A stretch of DNA of 64,000 nucleotides. Source: JASHUC01 sp963849095 (lineage in GTDB: Bacteria; Pseudomonadota; Gammaproteobacteria; Steroidobacterales; Steroidobacteraceae). Numbering within the stretch: position 1 is the first letter of the stretch; the number at the start of each line of letters is the position of its first letter. Shown here piece after piece: positions 49,044 through 56,578 of the stretch. A program made the position numbers and the translations under genes. The stretch lies in NCBI GenBank assembly GCA_963849095.1, contig CAWKGA010000009.1:558001-622000 (forward strand). Direction: 5' to 3'. The notes under the pieces are model-generated. The model worked only from the letters and a program-made list of their open reading frames with translations, ran no database searches and was not told the origin of the DNA.

Positions 49044-51581
49044 TCAGGCGACGTATGCGCCGGACCAGGCCGCGGGCTGTGTCCGAGACTGCCCCTCGGT
49101 GCCGATGTCCTCGGGCGCGAAGTCATCGACCTCAATGAGCTCCATCACCTTTCGGTCGTACTCCCGCAGGCGCGCGGCCTCGGCCTCAGAGACGATCCCG
49201 GCCTCGAGCGCCTGTTCGATGCGTCCCGGTAGGTCGAGCGCTGTCACCCGGCCCGTCTTGACACCCTCCACACGAATGCGCTGCTCGATGGGCTCGGCCT
49301 CCGCCGCGAGCGTCAGCGCCTCCTCGAGCAGGCCGAGCGGGTTGCCGGGCGAGAGGCTCGTGTAGGCGAACTGGCATAGCCGCCCCCGCGCATCGGACGG
49401 GCGCGTCACGAGCTCCGCCACGCGGCGGCCGAGCCGGTCGGAGGGCGCAGAGTAGGTGAGCCCCCGCGGGAAGATGAGGAAGCGCATCAGCCCCGCGAGG
49501 ACGCGGTTGGGGAAATTTCGGAGGAAGCCGTGCAGCTGCTCCTGGGCGTGATAGAGCAGGTGGCGGCAGGCCCACTCGACGATCGGAAGGTCCTCCTGCG
49601 GAGCACCCTCGTCGTTGAAGTGCTTGAGGACCATGGACGCGAGGTACATCGAGGAGAGCACATCTCCGAGCCGCGCCGAGAGGCTCTCCTTCTTCTTCAA
49701 ATAGCCGCCGAGTGTCAGCATTGCAACGTCGACAGCGAACGCGAACGAGGCGCTGAAGCGAACGACGTGCTGGTAATAGCGCCGCGTCGGGCCCTTGTCC
49801 GGAACGCTGTGGAACCGGGCGAGCGTGAGGGACATCAGGAACGACCGCACGGCGTTCGAGAGGGCGAAGCCGATGTGGCCGAACAGCGCGGCGTCGAAGT
49901 CGTCGATCCCCTTGCGGCGGTCCGGATTGCGCGCCGCGTTCATCTCGCGCAGCACGAACGGGTGGCAGCGGATGGCGCCCTGGCCGAAGATGATGAGGTT
50001 GCGGGTGAGAACGTTCGCGCCCTCGACGGTGATCGCGATGGGGATGCTCTCGTAGCCGCGCGCCAGATAGTTGCGCGGGCCCATGCAGATCGCCTTGCCG
50101 CCGTGGACGTCCATAGCGTCGTTTGCCACCTGCCGTCCCATCTCGGTCACATGATATTTGAGCATAGCCGAGGGGACGGACGGCTTCTCGCCGCCATCGA
50201 TCGCGCCGGCCGTGACCGACCGGGCCGCGTCCATCACGTACGTGAGCCCCGCCATGCGGGCGATGATCGACTGGACGCCCTCGAAGCGGCTGATCGACGC
50301 GTTGAACTGGCGCCGGATGCGCGCGTACGCTCCGGTCGCCCAGGTCGCCGCTTTCGCACCGCCCGTCGCATTGGACGGGAGCGAGATGCAGCGGCCGACC
50401 GACAGCTGCTCGACGAGCATTCGCCAGCCCTGCCCGGCCATCCTCGGGCCGCCGATGATGGAGTCGAGCGGCACGAAGACGTCCTTGCCTTGAATGGGGC
50501 CGTTCTGGAAGGGAATGTTGAGCGGGAAGTGGCGCCGGCCGATCGTGATACCGGGCGTGCCGCGCGGAACGAGCGCGCACGTGATGCCGAGATCCACGCG
50601 GTCCCCGAGCAGGTGGTCCGGATCGAGCATCCGGAAGGCGAGGCCCACGACGGTCGCGATCGGCGCGAGCGTGATGTAGCGCTTCGAGAAGTTGAGCTTG
50701 AGGCCCACGATCTCCGTGCCCTGCCAGAGGCCGCGCGAGACCACGCCGGTGTCCGGAATGGATGCGGCATCCGAGCCGGCCCGGGGTCCCGTGAGCGCGA
50801 AGCAGGGAATCTCCTCGCCGCGGGCGAGCCGCGGCAGGTAGTGGCTCTTCTGCTCCTCGGTCCCATAGTGGTTCAGGAGCTCCGCCGGGCCGAGCGAGTT
50901 CGGCACGGCGACCGTGGAGGCCGCCGTCGTGCTGCGGCTCGCGAGCTTCGCGAGCACGCAGGAGTGGGCGTACGCCGAGAACTCGAGGCCGCCGTATTTC
51001 TTCGGAATGATCATCGCGAAGAAGCCCCGGGACTTCAGGTACTCCCATACCTCGGGAGGCAGGTCGCCGCGCCGGTGGGTGATGTCCCAGTCGTCGAGCA
51101 TGCGGCAGAGCTCCTCGCAGGGCCCGTCGAGGAATCCCTGCTCCTCGGGCGAGAGCCGCGGTGGCGTGGCTGCGAGCAGCCGCTCCCACCGCGGAGCGCC
51201 GGTGAACAGCTCGCCGTCCCACCAGACCGTTCCAGCCTCGAGCGCCTCCCGCTCGGTGCTCGACATCGTGGGGAGCAGCTTGAGATAGGCCTTGATGAAG
51301 CGCCGCGTGATGAGCGCCTTGCGCAGCGGCTTCACATTGAGCGCCCACAGCAACGCGAGCAGGACCCACAGGAACGCCTTCCACGGCCACGCGGTGGCGC
51401 CGAGCACGGTGTAGGCGGCGAGCAGAACGGTGAGCGTCGCCGAGCAGGCGGCGAGGCTCAGACGCTTGTAGGCGAGATAGAGGATCGCGGCAACGAGCAG
51501 CAGCGTGATGACGCCGCCCACCCGGGTGACCCCGTAAGCGACGGCGGCGGCGGCGAGGAGCGTGAGGATCGCGCCCGGCAT
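49044..51581 (-). CDS. fadE: Acyl-CoA dehydrogenase FadE
   Basis: An 845-residue fatty-acid beta-oxidation enzyme, close to the about 815 of E. coli FadE. Two or three hydrophobic N-terminal segments (GGVITLLLVAAILYLAYK and AFLWVLLALLWALNV) anchor it. The catalytic acyl-CoA dehydrogenase core carries FFAMIIPKKYGGLEFS, CFALTGPRAGSDAASI, GGPRMAGQGWRMLVEQL and VHGGKAICMGPRNYL. The C-terminal extension specific to FadE follows. The start (51581) falls before the first hydrophobic segment; upstream frame sequence is non-coding. It stands between mdh and gspA on the same strand. Confidence 0.95.
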   Translation of the reverse strand: MPGAILTLLAAAAVAYGVTRVGGVITLLLVAAILYLAYKRLSLAACSATLTVLLAAYTVLGATAWPWKAFLWVLLALLWALNVKPLRKALITRRFIKAYLKLLPTMSSTEREALEAGTVWWDGELFTGAPRWERLLAATPPRLSPEEQGFLDGPCEELCRMLDDWDITHRRGDLPPEVWEYLKSRGFFAMIIPKKYGGLEFSAYAHSCVLAKLASRSTTAASTVAVPNSLGPAELLNHYGTEEQKSHYLPRLARGEEIPCFALTGPRAGSDAASIPDTGVVSRGLWQGTEIVGLKLNFSKRYITLAPIATVVGLAFRMLDPDHLLGDRVDLGITCALVPRGTPGITIGRRHFPLNIPFQNGPIQGKDVFVPLDSIIGGPRMAGQGWRMLVEQLSVGRCISLPSNATGGAKAATWATGAYARIRRQFNASISRFEGVQSIIARMAGLTYVMDAARSVTAGAIDGGEKPSVPSAMLKYHVTEMGRQVANDAMDVHGGKAICMGPRNYLARGYESIPIAITVEGANVLTRNLIIFGQGAIRCHPFVLREMNAARNPDRRKGIDDFDAALFGHIGFALSNAVRSFLMSLTLARFHSVPDKGPTRRYYQHVVRFSASFAFAVDVAMLTLGGYLKKKESLSARLGDVLSSMYLASMVLKHFNDEGAPQEDLPIVEWACRHLLYHAQEQLHGFLRNFPNRVLAGLMRFLIFPRGLTYSAPSDRLGRRVAELVTRPSDARGRLCQFAYTSLSPGNPLGLLEEALTLAAEAEPIEQRIRVEGVKTGRVTALDLPGRIEQALEAGIVSEAEAARLREYDRKVMELIEVDDFAPEDIGTEGQSRTQPAAWSGAYVA

Positions 51582-51634
51582 GGTGTCATTCTCGCATGCG
51601 GTGCGGCGCGGAGTATTGCTCCCCGCAGCGCGCG

Positions 51635-52615
51635 CTATCCGAGGAGGCTCTTCACGCCGTCGCGCTCCTCGTTGAGCTCCGCGAGCGTCGCCTGCATGCG
51701 CTTGCGGCTGAAGTCGTCGATCGCGAGCCCCTGCACGATCTCGTAGGTGCCGTTGCGGCAAACGACCGGATGGGAATAGACGACGCCCTCCGGTATGCCA
51801 TAGCTGCCGTCCGACGGAACGGCCATGCTGACCCAGTCTCCGGCGGGCGTGCCGAGAACCCAGTCACGCACGTGATCCAGCGCGGCGGCGGCCGCGGAGG
51901 CGGCCGACGAGGATCCTCGAGCCTTGATGACCGCGGCGCCGCGCTGCTGGACCACCGGGATGAAGCTTTCCTCGATCCACTTCTGATCGACCAGGCTCTT
52001 TGCTGGCTTGCCGCCCACCGTGCAGTGGCTCACGTCGGGGTACTGGGTGGAGGAATGATTCCCCCAGATGATCATGCGCTGGATGGCCGAGACGTGCGTG
52101 CCCGTCTTGCCCGCGAGCTGCGCGAGCGAGCGGTTGTGATCGAGGCGCGTCATCGCCGTGAAGTTGCGTGGATCGAGACCTTTTGCGTTGGCGCGCGCGA
52201 TGAGCGCGTTGGTGTTCGCCGGATTGCCGACGACCAGCACCTTGGCTCCGCGGGATGACACGTCGGCCAGAGCCTTGCCCTGAGCCGAGAAGATCTGCGC
52301 GTTGGCGAGCAGCAGGTCCTTGCGCTCCATGCCCGGTCCGCGCGGACGCGCCCCGACGAGCAGAGCGATGTCGCAGTCGCGGAACGCGATCCTCGGATCG
52401 TCCGTGGGCACGACCCGGCTCAGCGTCGGAAACGCGCAATCGTCGAGCTCCATGACCACGCCCTGCAGCTGAGGAAGCGCGGCGGTGATCTCGAGCAAAT
52501 GCAAATTGACCGGCTGGTCGGCACCCAGCATGGCGCCGGAAGCCACGCGGAAGGCGAGCGCGTACCCGATCTGGCCGGCACCGCCGGTGATGGCGACGTT
52601 CACAGCTTTCTTCAT
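51635..52615 (-). CDS. mdh: Malate dehydrogenase (NAD-dependent)
   Basis: A 326-residue TCA-cycle enzyme interconverting malate and oxaloacetate. It is of the cytosolic-type MDH group (about 326-330 residues) found in many proteobacteria and actinobacteria. NAD binding is in ITGGAGQIGYALAFRVASGA; substrate residues are in ARPRGPGMERKDLL and MTRLDHNRS; the catalytic His is in IWGNHSSTQYPD. The ATG at 52615 has GGAG six bases upstream; an in-frame ATG at 52627 would add four residues. It is independent of its neighbours functionally. Confidence 0.96.
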   Translation of the reverse strand: MKKAVNVAITGGAGQIGYALAFRVASGAMLGADQPVNLHLLEITAALPQLQGVVMELDDCAFPTLSRVVPTDDPRIAFRDCDIALLVGARPRGPGMERKDLLLANAQIFSAQGKALADVSSRGAKVLVVGNPANTNALIARANAKGLDPRNFTAMTRLDHNRSLAQLAGKTGTHVSAIQRMIIWGNHSSTQYPDVSHCTVGGKPAKSLVDQKWIEESFIPVVQQRGAAVIKARGSSSAASAAAAALDHVRDWVLGTPAGDWVSMAVPSDGSYGIPEGVVYSHPVVCRNGTYEIVQGLAIDDFSRKRMQATLAELNEERDGVKSLLG

Positions 52616-52674
52616 GAGCAGCTCCATCCGAAAAGAGCCGCTCATTCTACGGGCTGCGAAGCCCTCCGCGCCGG

Positions 52675-53358
52675 TCATTTGCCATGCGGTTGCGCGAGCG
52701 GATCGAGTCCACGCGTGTCGGGATAGCTGGAATAGACCTTGATGAACGCGGCCCACTCGCGGTCGGCGTCCGCCGTGCGGCCCTCGGCGCGCAGCTGCCG
52801 AATGCGGCGCAGCCACTCGTCGGGATGGGACTCGAGCCTGACGCGCGGAATGACGACCACCTCTCTCGCCCTTGCATTGGTCTCGACGAGAGAAGTCCAC
52901 CCGGTTTTCGGCGGCGGCGCGCTCACGCCCATCAGGCGAAGCTGCAGCGGGTGAGTCGCGTACGACACGTGGGAGCCGGATGCCGCGGAGACCACGGGCA
53001 GCTCGGGAAGCATGGGTGCGAGTGTCGCGGGTACCGCGCGTTCCACCGCCGACACAGGCAGCAGCGTGCGGGCCTGGGTCGGTGGCGCGGCGGCGACCCT
53101 TCGCCCGATGGCCGCGGGTCCGGGCCGCAGCATCGAGGTGGCAATCGCGGCGACCGCCAACGTCGCGGCGACGGGCGCGATCCAGCGGAGCGAATGACCG
53201 GCACGGGATGCGGGAGCGGGCCGGACCGTGCGGCGCGCCTGCTCCAGAACGGCCTGATCGAGCTCCGGCGGGGGCTCCGCTCGATCGAGCTCGGCGAGCT
53301 GCCGCAGTAGCGCCGAGCGCTGCAGCGCCTCGGGATCGTCGTGTACTTGAGCGATCAT
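52675..53358 (-). CDS. Putative anti-sigma factor, single-pass membrane protein
   Basis: A 227-residue protein with a cytoplasmic N-terminal helical part (LQRSALLRQLAELDRAEPPP), one membrane helix (LRWIAPVAATLAVAAIATSM) and a periplasmic region that ends with DEWLRRIRQLRAEGRTADADREWAAFIKVY. The gene overlaps the ECF sigma gene by 4 bp (ATGA), the standard arrangement for a cognate anti-sigma factor. A zinc-binding HX3CX2C motif is absent. The C-terminal helical segment recalls tails of proteobacterial anti-sigma-like proteins. The role is deduced mainly from context. Confidence 0.75.
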   Translation of the reverse strand: MIAQVHDDPEALQRSALLRQLAELDRAEPPPELDQAVLEQARRTVRPAPASRAGHSLRWIAPVAATLAVAAIATSMLRPGPAAIGRRVAAAPPTQARTLLPVSAVERAVPATLAPMLPELPVVSAASGSHVSYATHPLQLRLMGVSAPPPKTGWTSLVETNARAREVVVIPRVRLESHPDEWLRRIRQLRAEGRTADADREWAAFIKVYSSYPDTRGLDPLAQPHGK

Positions 53359-54017
53359 GACCCGGACTCTCCGACAATTTGCGCAATGGAGAGCGCGCCG
53401 AGGCCGTCCGGCCGATCGCGGGCTGCTCGGCTCGGCACCGGGTCTGGCGCCGGGCTCGGCGCTGCCAGCGCGCGACGCAGCTTGGCGAGCGCATAGCGCA
53501 GGCGGCTCTTGGCCGTCTCGGCGCCCACGCCGGTGACCGCGGCGATCTCCTCCAGGCTCAGGCCCGATTGCTCGTATAGCAAAAAGACATCCCGTTGCTC
53601 GGACGGCAGTCGGTCGAGCGCCGCCCGGTAGCGCGCGAGCAGCTCGGCTTGCTCCGCGCGGGCCTCGGGGAGGTCTCCGTCCGGCGCGCATAGCGCGAGC
53701 TGACCACTCTCGTCCGCGTCCTCCTCGCATGCCGGCCGATGCGGCCGGATGGACGCGCGGCGCCGGTAATCGACACAGCAATTGTGCGCGATGCGATAGA
53801 GGAACGTGCTGAACTTGGCGCGCGGCTGGTAGCTCGCGCGATGCGCGATGACGCGGCTCCAGACCTCCTGAAACAGATCGTCTGCCGCCGGCCCCTCGCG
53901 AACGTGGCGCGCCAGGTAGCGGTACAGAGCGCTCCGATGGCGGGAGTAAAGCGCCGCGAACGCCTGCAGATCACCGCCGGCGTAGCGCAGCATCAGTCCG
54001 CAATCGTCTTCGATCAT
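53355..54017 (-). CDS. ECF-family RNA polymerase sigma factor
   Basis: A 220-residue sigma-70 family protein. Region 2 spans about 20-95 (FAALYSRHRSALYRYLARHV, DDLFQEVWSRVIAHRASY, FSTFLYRIAHNCCVDYRRR), and region 4 about 140-190 (ALDRLPSEQRDVFLLYEQSG, SLEEIAAVTGVGAETAKSRL). A Pro/Ala-rich tail follows. The ATG at 54017 removes a non-conserved upstream extension. It is coupled with the membrane anti-sigma gene. The stimulus is unknown. The gene is divergent from the strong promoter at 54110. Confidence 0.9.
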   Translation of the reverse strand: MIEDDCGLMLRYAGGDLQAFAALYSRHRSALYRYLARHVREGPAADDLFQEVWSRVIAHRASYQPRAKFSTFLYRIAHNCCVDYRRRASIRPHRPACEEDADESGQLALCAPDGDLPEARAEQAELLARYRAALDRLPSEQRDVFLLYEQSGLSLEEIAAVTGVGAETAKSRLRYALAKLRRALAAPSPAPDPVPSRAARDRPDGLGALSIAQIVGESGS

Positions 54018-54109
54018 CCGCGCGCAGTGTACCCGTGCCTCTCTCCTGGTTGGTCTAAACGGCCTCGTGGCCCGAAAAGGGTTAAATCGCCGGTCCCTCC
54101 AGAATGGGC

Positions 54110-54145
54110 TTGACACCTAAGTAGTGTTGTAGTTATATATAACAC
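54110..54145 (+). promoter_or_regulatory. Strong promoter with overlapping operator for the GntR-ABC operon
   Basis: A perfect -35 TTGACA (54110-54115) is followed after 17 bp by TTATAT (54133-54138), or after 18 bp by TATATA. Overlapping it, GTGTTGTA (54124-54131) and TATAACAC (54138-54145) form an imperfect inverted repeat with a 6-bp centre. The YtrA-type regulator encoded downstream would be expected to repress at such a site. It is the best promoter in the window. Confidence 0.75.
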
Positions 54146-54189
54146 CATATGGCTAGGCGGGTGCCGGCCACTGGAGATGGAGGACGATC

Positions 54190-54297
54190 ATGAACGCATC
54201 GAATCAGGCCTTGAAAATGGTTTTCGGCGCGACACTTTCGCTGGCCGTGAATGCCCTGATGGCCTACGCGTGCCTGGCAGCTGTTCTGGTACATTAG
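54190..54297 (+). CDS. 35-residue membrane peptide leading the GntR-ABC operon
   Basis: Too short to be picked up by usual length cut-offs. ATG 54190 has GGAGG seven bases upstream, and the frame runs to TAG at 54297. The product starts MNASNQALKMVFGATL and continues as one hydrophobic helix (LSLAVNALMAYACLAAVLVH). It lies between the strong promoter and the regulator gene, 39 bp before the latter. It could be a small membrane subunit or regulator of the ABC transporter, or a leader peptide. No family is recognised. Confidence 0.65.
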   Translation: MNASNQALKMVFGATLSLAVNALMAYACLAAVLVH

Positions 54298-54336
54298 AGA
54301 GCTAATGACCCGTAACGGGTTGACCCCCGAGGGCCG

Positions 54337-54738
54337 ATGGAGCCGCACTGGGACGAAAGCCAGCCGATCTACCGGCAACTGCGGGACCGCGTTGTCGCGA
54401 TGATCCTCGAAGGCTCCCTGAAAGAGGGCGACGCTCTGCCCTCCGTGAGAAACGTTGCAGCGGAATTCCGGCTCAACCCGCTCACGGTGCTGAAGGGGTA
54501 CCAGCAGCTGGTGGATGAGAATCTGGTGGAGAAGCGCCGGGGACGCGGGATGTTTGTGACTAGCGGCGCTCACGACGCTCTGCTCAAAGACGAGCGCCAG
54601 CGATTCCTGACCGAGGAGTGGCCGAAGGTGCGCGCGACCATTCAGCGGCTCGGCCTCTCCGCGGCAGATCTGCTCAAGGGCGGGCCCGCGCCGGCGCCCC
54701 CGCCCGAGCCGGGGGAGGACCATGGCGACCGTCATTGA
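54337..54738 (+). CDS. GntR-family regulator, YtrA subfamily
   Basis: A 133-residue repressor. The N-terminal winged helix begins PIYRQLRDRVVAMILEGSLK, with the GntR motif DALPSVRNVAAEFRLNPLTV and wing LVEKRRGRGMFVT. The short C-terminal helical domain (about 45 residues) marks the YtrA subfamily, which regulates neighbouring ABC transporters and often responds to cell-envelope stress or antibiotics. The stop overlaps the ATPase gene by 17 bp. The palindrome at 54124-54145 is its likely operator. Confidence 0.93.
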   Translation: MEPHWDESQPIYRQLRDRVVAMILEGSLKEGDALPSVRNVAAEFRLNPLTVLKGYQQLVDENLVEKRRGRGMFVTSGAHDALLKDERQRFLTEEWPKVRATIQRLGLSAADLLKGGPAPAPPPEPGEDHGDRH

Positions 54739-55645
54739 AGCGCGGGGGCTCTCGAAATCGTATGGCGGCTCGCGCGCGCTCGACGGCGTGAGCTTCACCG
54801 TGGATTCGGGCCGGATCGTCGGTCTCCTCGGCCCGAACGGCGCCGGCAAGACGACGGCGCTCAAGGCGATCCTCGGGCTCACACATGTCGAGGGCGAGCT
54901 GCGTGTGCTCGGACTCAATCCGCGCACGGAGCGCAACCGGTTGATGCAGGAGGTGTGCTTCATCGCCGACGTGGCGGTGCTGCCGAAGTGGATGCGTGTG
55001 CGGCAGGCCCTGGAGTTCGTCTCCACCGTGCATCCGCGCTTCGACCGCTCCCGGGCCGAGAGCTTTCTCAGCAAGACGGACATCCGTGCGGGAAGCCGCG
55101 TGCGCGAGCTCTCGAAAGGGATGGTGACGCAGCTGCATCTCGCGCTGATTCTCGCGATCGACGCGCGGCTGCTCGTGCTCGATGAGCCGACGCTCGGGCT
55201 CGACCTTCTGTACCGCCGCCAGTTCTACGACACCGTCCTCGGTGACTATTTCGACAAGGAGCGCACCGTCCTCATCGCCACGCACGAGGTCGAGGAGATC
55301 GAGAACCTGCTGACGGACGTGCTCTTCGTGAGCGGCGGCCACATCACGCTCGCGACCAGCGTCGATGGCATCGCGGAGCGCTACGTGCAGCTCACCGTCG
55401 GGCCGGGCCAGGCGGCAAAGGCTCGGGAGCTGCGGCCGTTCTACGAGCGCGAGGTGTTCGGGCGCACGGTGATGTTCTTCGACGGCCGCGCGGCAAGCGA
55501 GCTCGCGACGCTCGGCGAGGTTCGCACGCCGTCCATCGCGGATCTGTTCGTCGCGAAGATGCAGGGCGGGCGGCACGGCGGCGAGCGGCCGCCGGGCGGC
55601 GGGCCCGAAGCGGCGCTGAAGGAGCGCCTGGCGGGGGGAGAATAG
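54722..55645 (+). CDS. ABC transporter ATP-binding protein
   Basis: A 307-residue ATPase: Walker A GPNGAGKTT, an unusual signature LSKGMVTQL instead of LSGGQ, Walker B LLVLDEPTLGLD and the switch His in LIATHEVEEIE. The C-terminal 70 residues form an accessory domain. This type is the partner of YtrA regulators, and LSKGM is common among them. The permease gene begins immediately at its stop. The system probably exports or removes an envelope-active compound; the substrate is unknown. Confidence 0.94.
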   Translation: MATVIEARGLSKSYGGSRALDGVSFTVDSGRIVGLLGPNGAGKTTALKAILGLTHVEGELRVLGLNPRTERNRLMQEVCFIADVAVLPKWMRVRQALEFVSTVHPRFDRSRAESFLSKTDIRAGSRVRELSKGMVTQLHLALILAIDARLLVLDEPTLGLDLLYRRQFYDTVLGDYFDKERTVLIATHEVEEIENLLTDVLFVSGGHITLATSVDGIAERYVQLTVGPGQAAKARELRPFYEREVFGRTVMFFDGRAASELATLGEVRTPSIADLFVAKMQGGRHGGERPPGGGPEAALKERLAGGE

Positions 55646-56527
55646 ATGAAGCGCATGCTCATGCTGTTTCGGCGCGAGCTGTGGGAGCATCGGGCTCTGT
55701 GGGCTTTCCCGCTCGCCGTGGCGGTGCTGATGCTGCTCGGCGCCGTGTTCGGGCGTTCGGCCCTGCCCGACGGGCGCCTACCCCTGCCGCCCGAGGCGAC
55801 GCAGGCGATTTTTGCGTTCGGGGTGCTGGCATTCGGCTCCGTGCAGTACGTGACGATGTCGCTGGTGCTGTGGTTCTACGCGACCGACTGCCTGTACTCG
55901 GAGCGCAAGGACCGCAGCATCCTCTTCTGGAAGTCGATGCCCGTGTCGGACGCGGAGACGGTGCTGTCGAAGGCGCTCATCGCCATGGTGGTGGTGCCGC
56001 TCGGCGTGTTCGTCCTCACGGCCGTCACCAGTGCGATCGCCTTCGGCATCTGGTCGGTCCGGCTGTGGAGCGGGTCCCTCCCGCCGCTGCTCTGGAACAC
56101 CGGCGCGTGGCTGCGCGTCGAGGGCTTCTCGCTCCGCAGCCTCATCGTCGCGACACTCTGGTACGCGCCGCTCACCTCGTATCTCATGCTGGTGTCCGCA
56201 TGGGCCCGGCGCAACGTGCAGCTCTGGGTGCTCCTGCCGCCGATCGTCGCCATACTCCTCGAGTGGATCGCGTTCGGTACGCACCATCTGTCGAGCTTGC
56301 TGATGTACCGGCTCGTCAGCGGCTGGCAGTCGAGCATCCTGGTCGCAATCGAGAGGCAATTCGTAGGACCTGCGCTCGCCATCGGCAGCGCAGGTTCTGC
56401 GCCGTTTGTCCCCTGGCGCCAGGTGGGCCTCGCGTTCGGCAACATCGACCTGTGGATCGGGCTCGCCGCGGCGGCCGCGCTCCTCTTCGCCGCCACCCGT
56501 ATCCGCCGGTATCGCGACGACACCTGA
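55646..56527 (+). CDS. ABC transporter permease partner
   Basis: A 293-residue membrane protein with about six helices (for example LWAFPLAVAVLMLLGAVFGR, ALIAMVVVPLGVFVLTAVTS, LWVLLPPIVAILLEWIAF). The N-terminus MKRMLMLFRRELWEHRALW and the DRSILFWKSMPVSDAETVLS loop are typical of ABC-2 type permeases next to YtrB-like ATPases. It starts one base after the ATPase stop. It is the last gene of the operon and is convergent with the GGDEF/EAL gene. Confidence 0.9.
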   Translation: MKRMLMLFRRELWEHRALWAFPLAVAVLMLLGAVFGRSALPDGRLPLPPEATQAIFAFGVLAFGSVQYVTMSLVLWFYATDCLYSERKDRSILFWKSMPVSDAETVLSKALIAMVVVPLGVFVLTAVTSAIAFGIWSVRLWSGSLPPLLWNTGAWLRVEGFSLRSLIVATLWYAPLTSYLMLVSAWARRNVQLWVLLPPIVAILLEWIAFGTHHLSSLLMYRLVSGWQSSILVAIERQFVGPALAIGSAGSAPFVPWRQVGLAFGNIDLWIGLAAAAALLFAATRIRRYRDDT

Positions 56528-56578
56528 TCGGCACGCCGCTCCTCTGCGGCGCTCCCGCCGCGCCAGGACTCCGGCGCG

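Noticed and set aside
49530..51746. Open frame of 738 codons on the plus strand
   Set aside because: Antisense to fadE, no recognisable motif.
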